DNA of 31,460 nt from Hofstenia miamia (Eukaryota; Xenacoelomorpha; Acoela): NCBI GenBank assembly GCA_004352715.1, contig SCFE01000009.1, positions 92,649 through 124,108 on the forward strand, written 5' to 3'. Positions 1-8,703 of the stretch are shown here, piece after piece; the stretch's first letter is position 1, and every line of letters begins with the position of its first letter. The position numbers and the translations under genes were made by a program. A model generated the notes under the pieces. That model searched no databases, had not been told where the DNA came from, and saw only the letters and a list, made by a program, of their open reading frames with translations.

Positions 1-34
<34 letters not shown>
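1..34. repeat. (TA)n microsatellite
   Basis: A pure TA dinucleotide run covers the first 33 or so bases. It starts at the window edge, so its full length is not visible. Confidence 0.95.
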
Positions 35-36
<2 letters not shown>

Positions 37-581
37 ATGATTCTTATACATAACATATAAGAATAACTTTTTAGCGATTTTTTTTCCGAATAATCTATGT
101 TGTCATATACTCTAGTCCAAACGTATAATAGTAAATGATGTAATTCCTAGAAATGCAAAAAATTCAAAAATAATACTTATTGAACAGTTCCAATAATAAT
201 TATTTATTAATAGAAATTCATTAGAAATTTTACAATTTGCATAAAAGTATTGAAGCCTAAATTAATTTTTCATATTAATCAAATTTTGAAAAGATTGATG
301 TATTCAAATTCAAATTAGTAAGGTTTTAATCATGGATATATAATCACAGAGTATAGACCAACACAGGCAGAAATTTAGATCGAACTTTTCCTCTTTGAGA
401 AATAACAAGGAACACACTTCGTAGGCAATGGAATAATTGTATGTTCACAATTTTTGATATTCTGGGTATTGCATACTTAAACAAAATTCTCCACCAATTC
501 CATTCTTGCAAGAGTATTTATTGCGACTTTTCGTCTTTTGTACTGCAAATCGTCCATCCGTGCTTTTTGTAGGCCTTAGCG
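35..581. other. AT-rich DNA without recognised gene
   Basis: No convincing coding exon, RNA gene or repeat was recognised. Bases 445-581 are open on both strands and less AT-rich, and run into the gap at 582. The short conceptual peptides show no motif I know. They may belong to the copia element on the far side of the gap, but that cannot be shown. Confidence 0.6.
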
Positions 582-1581
582 NNNNNNNNNNNNNNNNNNN
601 NNNNNNNNNNNNNNNNNNNNNNNNNNNNNNNNNNNNNNNNNNNNNNNNNNNNNNNNNNNNNNNNNNNNNNNNNNNNNNNNNNNNNNNNNNNNNNNNNNNN
701 NNNNNNNNNNNNNNNNNNNNNNNNNNNNNNNNNNNNNNNNNNNNNNNNNNNNNNNNNNNNNNNNNNNNNNNNNNNNNNNNNNNNNNNNNNNNNNNNNNNN
801 NNNNNNNNNNNNNNNNNNNNNNNNNNNNNNNNNNNNNNNNNNNNNNNNNNNNNNNNNNNNNNNNNNNNNNNNNNNNNNNNNNNNNNNNNNNNNNNNNNNN
901 NNNNNNNNNNNNNNNNNNNNNNNNNNNNNNNNNNNNNNNNNNNNNNNNNNNNNNNNNNNNNNNNNNNNNNNNNNNNNNNNNNNNNNNNNNNNNNNNNNNN
1001 NNNNNNNNNNNNNNNNNNNNNNNNNNNNNNNNNNNNNNNNNNNNNNNNNNNNNNNNNNNNNNNNNNNNNNNNNNNNNNNNNNNNNNNNNNNNNNNNNNNN
1101 NNNNNNNNNNNNNNNNNNNNNNNNNNNNNNNNNNNNNNNNNNNNNNNNNNNNNNNNNNNNNNNNNNNNNNNNNNNNNNNNNNNNNNNNNNNNNNNNNNNN
1201 NNNNNNNNNNNNNNNNNNNNNNNNNNNNNNNNNNNNNNNNNNNNNNNNNNNNNNNNNNNNNNNNNNNNNNNNNNNNNNNNNNNNNNNNNNNNNNNNNNNN
1301 NNNNNNNNNNNNNNNNNNNNNNNNNNNNNNNNNNNNNNNNNNNNNNNNNNNNNNNNNNNNNNNNNNNNNNNNNNNNNNNNNNNNNNNNNNNNNNNNNNNN
1401 NNNNNNNNNNNNNNNNNNNNNNNNNNNNNNNNNNNNNNNNNNNNNNNNNNNNNNNNNNNNNNNNNNNNNNNNNNNNNNNNNNNNNNNNNNNNNNNNNNNN
1501 NNNNNNNNNNNNNNNNNNNNNNNNNNNNNNNNNNNNNNNNNNNNNNNNNNNNNNNNNNNNNNNNNNNNNNNNNNNNNNNNN
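582..1581. other. Assembly gap of exactly 1000 N
   Basis: A run of exactly 1000 N. The round number points to a placeholder gap of unknown true size, so reading frames must not be carried across it. Confidence 0.98.
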
Positions 1582-2766
1582 CAACAGTGCAACCACCGTG
1601 ATGCCTTTACGTCGTTCAGAGCGATGCCGGAATCCCCCTCTTCGTTACGGAAACGCATACGTGCACGTAACAAATAACAACGATTTTGATGAAGCTAAGC
1701 AGCGTGAACTTGATAGCTGGGACTCCAATAATGCCTATACAATTGTTAAGTTAAATTCTGTTAAACCTAATTCTAATATTATATTTGCTCGTTGGGTACT
1801 TTCAAACAAACAGAATGAGACAGGAGAAATTATCAGAAAAGCACGCCTTGTTGTGAAGAGATTTCAGGATAAGGAGCCAGGTGAAGTGTATTCTCCTACA
1901 GCTACCAAACTATCGTTTCGGATTCTTCTCTCAATAGCCAGCAGTCGCATAGTAGATGTCAATACGGCATTTTTACAAGGACATTCCCTTGATCGTAATG
2001 TGTATGTCATTCCACCTTCTGATGTACCATGTACTAAGGATTCTGTATGGAAACTTAATGTGGCGGCATACGGTTTAAACGAGGCATCCAAACAGTGGTA
2101 CAATCGATTGACCCAAATTATTATCCGTCTTGGTGGAAATGCATGTAAATTGGATAAAGCTTTGTTTGTCTTCAAAGACAAGGGTAGTGTTCTCTCTGGT
2201 ATTGTGTTTGTGTTGGTGCATGTCGATGACCTATACATCACTGGTAGTAATAGCTGGATAGAGAAATTTTTAAAATCGTTTGCAAATGACGTTAAAATTG
2301 GCACACTAACATGTGTTGATCAAAACTACATCACATTTCTTGGACTTCAAATAAGGAGAATTGATAACTGTTATGAAATTTCTCAAAGCAAATATTCTCA
2401 AACTGTCTTAGAGATCGACTGTAAAGACGAACATATCCTGGAAACATTTCGATCTCGTATTGGCCAACTTCTTTGGATTACATCCACTACACGACCAGAT
2501 TTGGCATATGATGTGGCACAGTTATCGAAAGTTAAATACACTCCTGATGAGCAAAGTATACATAATCTGAACAAGATAATTCGAAGCCTTTGGTATCATG
2601 ATGTTACGTTGCGATTTACAAATAATGATGCAAAGGACCTTGGCAAAGTATACGCATACTCAGATGCGTCACTGGATATCCCTAGTTATGGTGCTCATGT
2701 CATCGTTTTGGGAAATGATGTTATCAGTTGGTATTCGCAAAAACTACGTCGCTTTGCAATCAAGTT
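1582..2766 (+). pseudogene. Ty1/copia retrotransposon pol fragment (RT and partial RNase H)
   Basis: The frame starting at 1583 is open to a stop at 2785 and reads as copia-type pol. It begins in the linker before reverse transcriptase and continues through KARLVVKRF, the palm motif DVNTAFLQG (about 1955-1981; D is the first catalytic Asp), the HVDDLYITG box (2219-2245; the VDD catalytic pair), TRPDLAYDVAQLS, and an RNase H start with YSDAS (2657-2671) and ISWYSQKLRR. Copia RNase H normally continues with a conserved AxSSxAAE segment; here homology stops after LRRFA and changes to an antisense LINE fragment. A few residues also seem missing between the segment ending LLSIASSR and DVNTAFLQG. 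Gag, protease and integrase would lie upstream, in or before the gap. No LTR is visible. The RT frame has no stop, so the copy is fairly young, but it is 3'-truncated and not functional as seen. Confidence 0.92.
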
Positions 2767-2890
2767 TTTCCAGTTTTTCTTCTAGACTTTTCTGCAGAGC
2801 AGTCCAGACTGGACTAGTGTATTCAAAATAAGGTCTTACAAATTTAATGTAAAGTAACCGCAGGATATTTCTATCAGACACATAGTAGCC
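2757..2890 (-). pseudogene. Non-LTR (LINE) reverse transcriptase C-terminal scrap
   Basis: Read on the minus strand from 2890, this gives YIKFVRPYFEYTSPVW followed by a Leu/Lys/Glu-rich stretch ending EKLEKL. That matches the post-palm segment of CR1/L2/jockey-type LINE proteins (usual form LVRPxLEYxSxVW, then a KLEKVQRRA helix). Both ends are artificial or broken: the upstream side is lost in the gap at 2891, and the downstream side joins copia RNase H sequence at about 2757-2767. The fragment is too short to name a family. Confidence 0.75.
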
Positions 2891-3890
2891 NNNNNNNNNN
2901 NNNNNNNNNNNNNNNNNNNNNNNNNNNNNNNNNNNNNNNNNNNNNNNNNNNNNNNNNNNNNNNNNNNNNNNNNNNNNNNNNNNNNNNNNNNNNNNNNNNN
3001 NNNNNNNNNNNNNNNNNNNNNNNNNNNNNNNNNNNNNNNNNNNNNNNNNNNNNNNNNNNNNNNNNNNNNNNNNNNNNNNNNNNNNNNNNNNNNNNNNNNN
3101 NNNNNNNNNNNNNNNNNNNNNNNNNNNNNNNNNNNNNNNNNNNNNNNNNNNNNNNNNNNNNNNNNNNNNNNNNNNNNNNNNNNNNNNNNNNNNNNNNNNN
3201 NNNNNNNNNNNNNNNNNNNNNNNNNNNNNNNNNNNNNNNNNNNNNNNNNNNNNNNNNNNNNNNNNNNNNNNNNNNNNNNNNNNNNNNNNNNNNNNNNNNN
3301 NNNNNNNNNNNNNNNNNNNNNNNNNNNNNNNNNNNNNNNNNNNNNNNNNNNNNNNNNNNNNNNNNNNNNNNNNNNNNNNNNNNNNNNNNNNNNNNNNNNN
3401 NNNNNNNNNNNNNNNNNNNNNNNNNNNNNNNNNNNNNNNNNNNNNNNNNNNNNNNNNNNNNNNNNNNNNNNNNNNNNNNNNNNNNNNNNNNNNNNNNNNN
3501 NNNNNNNNNNNNNNNNNNNNNNNNNNNNNNNNNNNNNNNNNNNNNNNNNNNNNNNNNNNNNNNNNNNNNNNNNNNNNNNNNNNNNNNNNNNNNNNNNNNN
3601 NNNNNNNNNNNNNNNNNNNNNNNNNNNNNNNNNNNNNNNNNNNNNNNNNNNNNNNNNNNNNNNNNNNNNNNNNNNNNNNNNNNNNNNNNNNNNNNNNNNN
3701 NNNNNNNNNNNNNNNNNNNNNNNNNNNNNNNNNNNNNNNNNNNNNNNNNNNNNNNNNNNNNNNNNNNNNNNNNNNNNNNNNNNNNNNNNNNNNNNNNNNN
3801 NNNNNNNNNNNNNNNNNNNNNNNNNNNNNNNNNNNNNNNNNNNNNNNNNNNNNNNNNNNNNNNNNNNNNNNNNNNNNNNNNNNNNNNNNN
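2891..3890. other. Assembly gap of exactly 1000 N
   Basis: Exactly 1000 N, a nominal gap size. The LINE scrap on its left side runs into it. Confidence 0.98.
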
Positions 3891-4511
3891 AGTCAAACTG
3901 AACGAGTATTGTTCTGCAACGTACTGCAGCATACTTTGGAACTGCAGAAAATATCACACCAGCTAGTTATTTTCCAGTTTGTTTCCTGTGATATCTCTCA
4001 TTGCTTGAAAATTTATCTATATTGGCATTTTTCCACAAAATAAGTTATTACCTCCTTTAGAAATAAAAAACATGCTAGAAGAAGCAAATATCATTTGATT
4101 TTCGGACCTAAAAAACATATTACTATAGTTAATTATATCCCAAGTCCGAAAAGATTGTAAGTTTTTCTCTTCATTGCATCATGTTGCTATAGCCTCATTC
4201 AAAGAACATAGAGGTATATACATTATTCTTGATTACATTAAGCACAAGGGTGATCTTGTAAATATACAAGTATGGGTAAAAGTGTAAATTATACTTTTCA
4301 ATATTGCAATTGCGTTTCTTTGCGTGCACTGTTGCGTAGTAATAACAATTTTTTTTTAATTTCAGCCTATGTTTTTGCCCCATTTGTTCAAATCCTGCAA
4401 CCCAAACTCGGCCTATTTCAGTTCTATCAAGCATATATGTATACATAATTTTGTTTATATGCAACACAGGTTGGCATTTGTGAGTATTGGTGAGGCATAA
4501 TAACCCTATTC
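3891..4511. other. AT-rich DNA without recognised gene
   Basis: No motif was recognised in either strand. A 90-codon minus-strand open frame (4195-4467) has AT-driven composition and no known motif, and I do not call it. Confidence 0.6.
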
Positions 4512-4906
4512 TTCACAAGGGTTTTACCCATTCTGTAAAAAATTTAGGGTGACAGCATTTTTTGTCAAGGAATTATGACTATTTTATTAATGGTGATTGA
4601 CTTTTATTTTAGTATAGAAATATAAAAATGTCTAGACAAATGCAAAAAATGCTGACACCAGCGTTAATAACTACAAATTAATATGCCTTAATTTATTACT
4701 AGACCTTAAAATTGTGTTTTGAATAGAATAATATTAAAATTTGACCTAAAATAATAACCATTTTGATATAAAACAACTCCTAGCATTTTTACCAATTATT
4801 TTGCAAAATATTTTTAGAATTTTTGTCAAACTTTTTATCCCATATTACATTTGTGTCAAACTTTATGACAATAGCATTCACATATCAATAATAGCCCCCT
4901 TGTGAA
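4512..4906. repeat. Possible foldback/MITE-like element with nested inverted repeats
   Basis: Two nested inverted repeats share this block. The outer arms are TTCACAAGGG (4512-4521) and its reverse complement CCCTTGTGAA (4897-4906). The inner arms are GTGACAGCATTTTTTGT (4549-4565) and an almost exact reverse complement at 4642-4658. The interior is AT-rich and non-coding, with a repeated TGTCAAACTTT motif near 4825-4865. I see no clear target-site duplication, so the identity as a miniature transposon is an inference. Confidence 0.35.
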
Positions 4907-4930
4907 ACCAACGTACATAAAAAAAGATTA

Positions 4931-5052
4931 GGCTTCTGATTGGTCGAGAGGTGGGCAGAAGGAGGTGTCACTAACTCGGCTTCTGATTGGTCGAGAGGTG
5001 GTCGTAGGAGGTGTCACTTTTTTATGATTGGTCGAGAGGGGTGGCCTTTGAC
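4931..5052 (+). repeat. Minisatellite, about 2.5 units, each with an ATTGG (reverse CCAAT) box
   Basis: The motif TGATTGGTCGAGAGG recurs at 4937, 4984 and 5025, spaced 47 and 41 bp. The first two units also share the flanking GGAGGTGTCAC. Each carries CTGATTGG or ATGATTGG, which resembles an NF-Y/CCAAT site in reverse orientation. The array is GC-richer than its surroundings and runs straight into the 1000-N gap, so its length is unknown. It may be a promoter, an LTR or transposon end, or a plain minisatellite. Confidence 0.75.
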
Positions 5053-6052
5053 NNNNNNNNNNNNNNNNNNNNNNNNNNNNNNNNNNNNNNNNNNNNNNNN
5101 NNNNNNNNNNNNNNNNNNNNNNNNNNNNNNNNNNNNNNNNNNNNNNNNNNNNNNNNNNNNNNNNNNNNNNNNNNNNNNNNNNNNNNNNNNNNNNNNNNNN
5201 NNNNNNNNNNNNNNNNNNNNNNNNNNNNNNNNNNNNNNNNNNNNNNNNNNNNNNNNNNNNNNNNNNNNNNNNNNNNNNNNNNNNNNNNNNNNNNNNNNNN
5301 NNNNNNNNNNNNNNNNNNNNNNNNNNNNNNNNNNNNNNNNNNNNNNNNNNNNNNNNNNNNNNNNNNNNNNNNNNNNNNNNNNNNNNNNNNNNNNNNNNNN
5401 NNNNNNNNNNNNNNNNNNNNNNNNNNNNNNNNNNNNNNNNNNNNNNNNNNNNNNNNNNNNNNNNNNNNNNNNNNNNNNNNNNNNNNNNNNNNNNNNNNNN
5501 NNNNNNNNNNNNNNNNNNNNNNNNNNNNNNNNNNNNNNNNNNNNNNNNNNNNNNNNNNNNNNNNNNNNNNNNNNNNNNNNNNNNNNNNNNNNNNNNNNNN
5601 NNNNNNNNNNNNNNNNNNNNNNNNNNNNNNNNNNNNNNNNNNNNNNNNNNNNNNNNNNNNNNNNNNNNNNNNNNNNNNNNNNNNNNNNNNNNNNNNNNNN
5701 NNNNNNNNNNNNNNNNNNNNNNNNNNNNNNNNNNNNNNNNNNNNNNNNNNNNNNNNNNNNNNNNNNNNNNNNNNNNNNNNNNNNNNNNNNNNNNNNNNNN
5801 NNNNNNNNNNNNNNNNNNNNNNNNNNNNNNNNNNNNNNNNNNNNNNNNNNNNNNNNNNNNNNNNNNNNNNNNNNNNNNNNNNNNNNNNNNNNNNNNNNNN
5901 NNNNNNNNNNNNNNNNNNNNNNNNNNNNNNNNNNNNNNNNNNNNNNNNNNNNNNNNNNNNNNNNNNNNNNNNNNNNNNNNNNNNNNNNNNNNNNNNNNNN
6001 NNNNNNNNNNNNNNNNNNNNNNNNNNNNNNNNNNNNNNNNNNNNNNNNNNNN
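5053..6052. other. Assembly gap of exactly 1000 N
   Basis: Exactly 1000 N, nominal size. It has repeat sequence on both sides (minisatellite left, R4-like element right), which is a typical reason for assembly failure. Confidence 0.98.
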
Positions 6053-6178
6053 CAGTATTCTCCCCATGCATTGCCTTCTGCCTATACCTTGTTTGTCTCT
6101 CTAATTCCATCCTACTCTGGTATGCTGTCTTTCCTTCACTCTCAGTCCTTATCTTCCCTAACTCCTTAGTCGACCTCC
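6053..6178 (-). mobile_element. Second R4/Dong-like copy, 5'-truncated, running into the gap
   Basis: This block repeats 6732-6857 of the longer R4-like copy almost base for base. One 2-bp insertion (CC near 6063) and one extra base near 6168 are the only differences I see. On the minus strand it encodes the same post-RT segment (TKELGKIRTESEGKT, then a basic helix). Homology begins at 6178 and continues leftwards into the N gap, so this copy is 5'-truncated, with its 3' half unassembled. It lies head to tail with the longer copy. It could be a genuine second insertion or a misplaced contig end. Confidence 0.8.
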
Positions 6179-6264
6179 ATATCATTATAAGCTTTCAAGC
6201 TGGCTATTTCTCGGTTTTGATCTTTATTGATAATGTAAAAATATTTTATGTATAAAAAAAGTTC

Positions 6265-6712
6265 ACAACTATTACGTATCCCACAATCCTTCTGTGCTAC
6301 TGCTCCTCCCCACTTTGGTACTCCCAACTCGTCCAATATCTCTTATGCTTCTTACTCACTGCTCCTAGTGCTCCTACAACTACCGGGACTACTTCAACAT
6401 TCTTTAACTTACACAGCCTTTCTATTTCCTGTGCCAACTCCCTGTACTTGTCTATCTTTTCTTTCTCCTTGCTTTCTACATTTCTGTCCTTTGGTACAGC
6501 TATGTCTATCACTGTTCCTAATCTTTGCTCTTTGTCTACCACTACAATGTCTGGCCTCCATGCTTCTATTACCTTGCTTGTCTGGATGTTGAAGTCCCAC
6601 AGTATCCTAACCTTATCATTATCTATGACTCTCTGTGGCTTGTGCCCATACAACTTTTCTCCTGCCTCTAACCCATGTTGCCTGCTCAAGCTCCAATGCT
6701 TTCGTCTCTGTC
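6265..6712 (-). pseudogene. R4-like restriction-like endonuclease (RLE) domain
   Basis: After a stop just upstream, the minus-strand frame reads KHWSLSRQHGLEAGEK, GHKPQRVIDND and ILWDFNIQT. The PD-(D/E)xK-like core follows: RPDIVVVDK (Asp at about residue 47 counted from 6689), GTVIDIAVP (Asp about 62) and KIDKYREL (Lys/Tyr about 78-82). In these LINEs the domain nicks target DNA to prime reverse transcription. The core residues look intact. The frame fails at the C-terminus near 6340: the original ending continues in a shifted frame as EILDELGVPKWGGAVAQK, whereas the current frame terminates at 6297. With the missing zinc finger and split RT, the protein cannot be made in one piece. Confidence 0.88.
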
Positions 6713-7063
6713 ACATTTTTCTGTGTTCCTCCAGTATTCTCCATGCATTGCCTTCTGCCTATACCTTGTTTGTCTCTCTAATTCCATCCTACTCTGGTAT
6801 GCTGTCTTTCCTTCACTCTCAGTCCTTATCTTCCCTAACTCCTTAGTGACCTCCAGTAGTGACCCTCTAGGTTGTGCTTCTACATACTTCTTTAGCCCTA
6901 GTGCTTCTGCTTCTACAGTTTCCTCCACACTTAGCAGTCCTTTCCCTCCTTTATGCCTTGCCATGTACAACCTATCCACATCTCCATTTAGGTTGAATGC
7001 TCTCTCTGCTGCTAGTATCTTCCTTGTTTCCCTGTCTAGCTCCCTAAGTTCATTCTGTTCCAC
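6687..7063 (-). pseudogene. R4-like post-RT segment
   Basis: The frame reads NELRELDRETRKILAAE, then MARHKGGKGLLSVEE and a basic region ending HGEYWRNTEK. The RLYMxRxxGGRGLxSVE box is typical after RT in R2/R4-type elements and confirms the family and order. The frame overlaps the RT frame by about 28 nt in another phase, so a small indel near 7060 separates them. After NTEK the family normally has a linker of several dozen residues with a CCHC zinc finger; here the sequence passes within about 10 codons to the endonuclease segment in another frame, so the zinc finger appears deleted. Confidence 0.82.
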
Positions 7064-7965
7064 CTAACTATTCCAGCCGAATACCTCAACACTGGTATCG
7101 CCCATGTATTAATTGCTTTTATACTATTCTGCCTATTCAATGCTGACTTCTGTAGAACCTTCCATACTCTCCTCTTGTATTCTTTTCTTAGCCTCATCTT
7201 CATTTCCTCATGATCTGTTCTGTCCCTCTCTATCACTCCTAAGTACTTGTACCCCTCTTTAACTTCCTCAATCTTATCACCACTGCTTGTCCTCAAACCC
7301 TCCCCATCCACACAGTTGCCTCTAGTCATTGTCACTGCTGCACACTTTCCTAATCCAAACTCCAACCCTGAATCTCTGCTTGCCTTCTCCAATGTCTCCA
7401 CTTGCTTCTGCAACATCTTCCTTGAACTAGCGTACATCTTCAGGTCGTCCATGTACCACAGGTGACTCACTGCTCTACCATTCTTCTCCATCTTATACCC
7501 TATGCCTGTCTCCTTTAACTTTTCTGTGATAGGTATTAAGCTAACTACAAACAGTAGTGGCGCTAAGCTGTCTCCCTGGAATATACCCCGTCTAAACCTC
7601 AACCTATGCCCATCTATCTCAGTCTGCCACTTTCCCATCTCTCTCNCCTCTGGTCATTGTTATTGTCGCACACTTTCCTAATCAAATTCCAACCTAGATT
7701 GTTTGCTTGCCTTCTCTAATGTCTCCACTTGCTTCTGCAACATCTTCCTTGAACTAGCGTACATCTTCAGGTCGTCCATGTACCACAGGTGACTCACTGC
7801 TCTACCATTCTTCTCCATCTTATACCCTATGCCTGTCTCCTTTAACTTTTCTGTGATAGGTATTAAGCTAACTACAAACAGTAGTGGCGCTAAGCTGTCT
7901 CCCTGGAATATACCCCGCCTAAACCTCAACCTATGCCCATCTATATCAGTCTGCCACTTTCCCAT
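7064..7965 (-). pseudogene. R4-like reverse transcriptase, palm and thumb (duplicated around an N)
   Basis: The minus-strand protein starts MGKWQTEIDGHRLRFRRG in one copy (7638) and with nearly the same residues in the other (7965). It contains FQGDSLAPLLF (RT motif B-type), LWYMDDLKMYA (YxDD catalytic box) and YKYLGV (thumb start), and ends with ALNRQNSIKAINTWAIPVLR. The block occurs twice, 7319-7645 and 7647-7972, separated by one N at 7646. Most of the overlap is nearly identical, but the first 60 or so bases of the right copy diverge clearly. The left copy continues through YLGV to 7064; the right copy joins the N-terminal piece. Read as one gene with one overlap removed, the order is normal. 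A frameshift near 7063 separates it from the next piece. Confidence 0.88.
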
Positions 7966-7972
7966 CTCTCTC
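7319..7972. repeat. Direct duplication around single N (7646), probable unmerged contig overlap
   Basis: The left copy 7319-7645 and right copy 7647-7972 are separated by a single n. Identity is near complete from about 7385 onward in the left copy, with several substitutions in the first 60 bases. A single-N join with overlapping flanks is best read as two contigs, or two R4 copies, whose ends overlap. Confidence 0.85.
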
Positions 7973-8217
7973 TCTCTAGAAACTCAACCCATTTCTGCGA
8001 AACTCCATTAGCCTCTACGTCTTCAATACCCACTTATGTGATATGCTGTCATATGCCATCCTGTAGTCTATCCATGCCATTACCAAGTTTGTCTTCCTTC
8101 TACAATTCTCCACCACTGCCAGGTCTATCAACAACTGATCTTTGCATCCTCTCGTCTTTGTCCTACATCCCTTCTGCTCCTCTGGTATCAACCTATTCTG
8201 TTCTAAGTAACATGCCA
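7966..8217 (-). pseudogene. R4-like reverse transcriptase, N-terminal part
   Basis: The minus-strand frame from 8217 to 8015 reads YLEQNRLIPEEQKGCR, then a KDQLLIDLAV segment and WIDYRMAYDSISHKW. These are the early RT motifs of the group: the (N)xLIPxEQKGC box and the first palm block with the catalytic Asp in WIDYRMAYDS. After SHKW the frame breaks; a shifted frame continues with IEDVEANGVSQKWVEF into the next piece. Anything before YLEQN (DNA-binding N-terminus, start of RT) is absent because the copy is 5'-truncated at 8217. Confidence 0.85.
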
Positions 8218-8236
8218 TTATTATTATTATTATTTT
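8218..8236. repeat. (ATT)n run at the R4-like 5' boundary
   Basis: About six ATT units directly follow the 5' end of the R4-like copy. On the coding strand of the element this is an AAT/TAA run, the sort of target reported for Dong. Such runs also occur at random in AT-rich DNA. Confidence 0.7.
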
Positions 8237-8258
8237 TATAATTATTAGCCCTTCTAAA

Positions 8259-8703
8259 TTGAATTATCAAAAAATATTAAAAAAAATAGTCAACTTAAAC
8301 GCAAAAAATTATAGACCAATGTGTATTACACATCCTTTCAGCAAACTCTTTGAAAAACTGTCGTATGTTCAAATAAACGCATTCCTAAAACCTGAAAACA
8401 TTCTTTCGCATAAACAATTTGGGTTTCGCAATGGCCATAGCACCCAAGATGCAATTCTATATATTATTGAACAAATAAAGTCTAATATATCTCATAATAA
8501 ATGCAGTGTTGTCTCATTACTAGCTTTAAGTAAGGTATTCAATTCCATGAATTTTGATATTTCGCATGATAAGCTTGTAAACTATAATTTTGGTGATAAC
8601 TCAATTAATTTAATCATGTACTTCCTAGAAAACAGACAATAGCATGTAATACTAAACAGTAAAAAATCAAGCTATATTACGACTGATCGTGGAGCACCCC
8701 AAG
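8259..8703 (+). pseudogene. Family A LINE reverse transcriptase, 5' part
   Basis: The open frame from 8259 to an in-frame TAG at 8640-8642 encodes RT blocks up to FLENRQ. The same frame continues after the TAG with HVILNSKKS, TTDRGAPQ and stops being LINE-like exactly at 8703, where the MITE begins. Visible motifs are NYRPMCITHPFSKLFEKL (RT block 1), NKCSVVSLLALSKVFNSMNF (the first catalytic Asp is replaced: LLALSK instead of the usual LDLSK) and the PQ of the PQG block. The lost Asp, the nonsense codon and the MITE make it inactive. Confidence 0.87.

Larger units (their letters stand above)
6200..8217 (-). mobile_element. R4/Dong-like non-LTR retrotransposon, 5'-truncated and decayed
   Basis: Minus-strand pieces appear in the order expected for an endonuclease-last LINE: reverse transcriptase start (8217-8015), RT palm with GDSLAPLLF and YMDD (7965-7064), a post-RT segment (7063-6687) and a restriction-like endonuclease (6712-6297). 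The PD...D endonuclease and its order fit the R2/R4/NeSL group; the RPDIVVVDK and ILWDFNIQT wording fits R4/Dong-type best, from memory of the family. An AATAAA lies at 6223-6228 on the coding strand after the endonuclease, so the 3' end is probably near 6180-6220. At the 5' end the copy stops abruptly inside RT and abuts an (AAT)n run at 8218-8236. Dong was originally described inserted in TAA repeats. An internal duplication around the single N at 7646 is probably an assembly artefact. Confidence 0.88.

Noticed and set aside
1864-2304. Minus-strand 146-codon open frame
   Set aside because: Antisense shadow of the copia reverse transcriptase.
2785-2890. Search for a copia LTR after pol
   Set aside because: Sequence after the break is antisense LINE; no LTR-like repeat appears elsewhere in the window.
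445-6255. Long open frames spanning the three N gaps on both strands
   Set aside because: N runs have nominal length and contain no stops, so frames through them are artefacts. Only the sequenced ends were judged.
6448-7067. Plus-strand open frames rich in Ser/Leu/Pro over the R4-like region
   Set aside because: They are shadows of the minus-strand LINE coding sequence, which has the real motifs.
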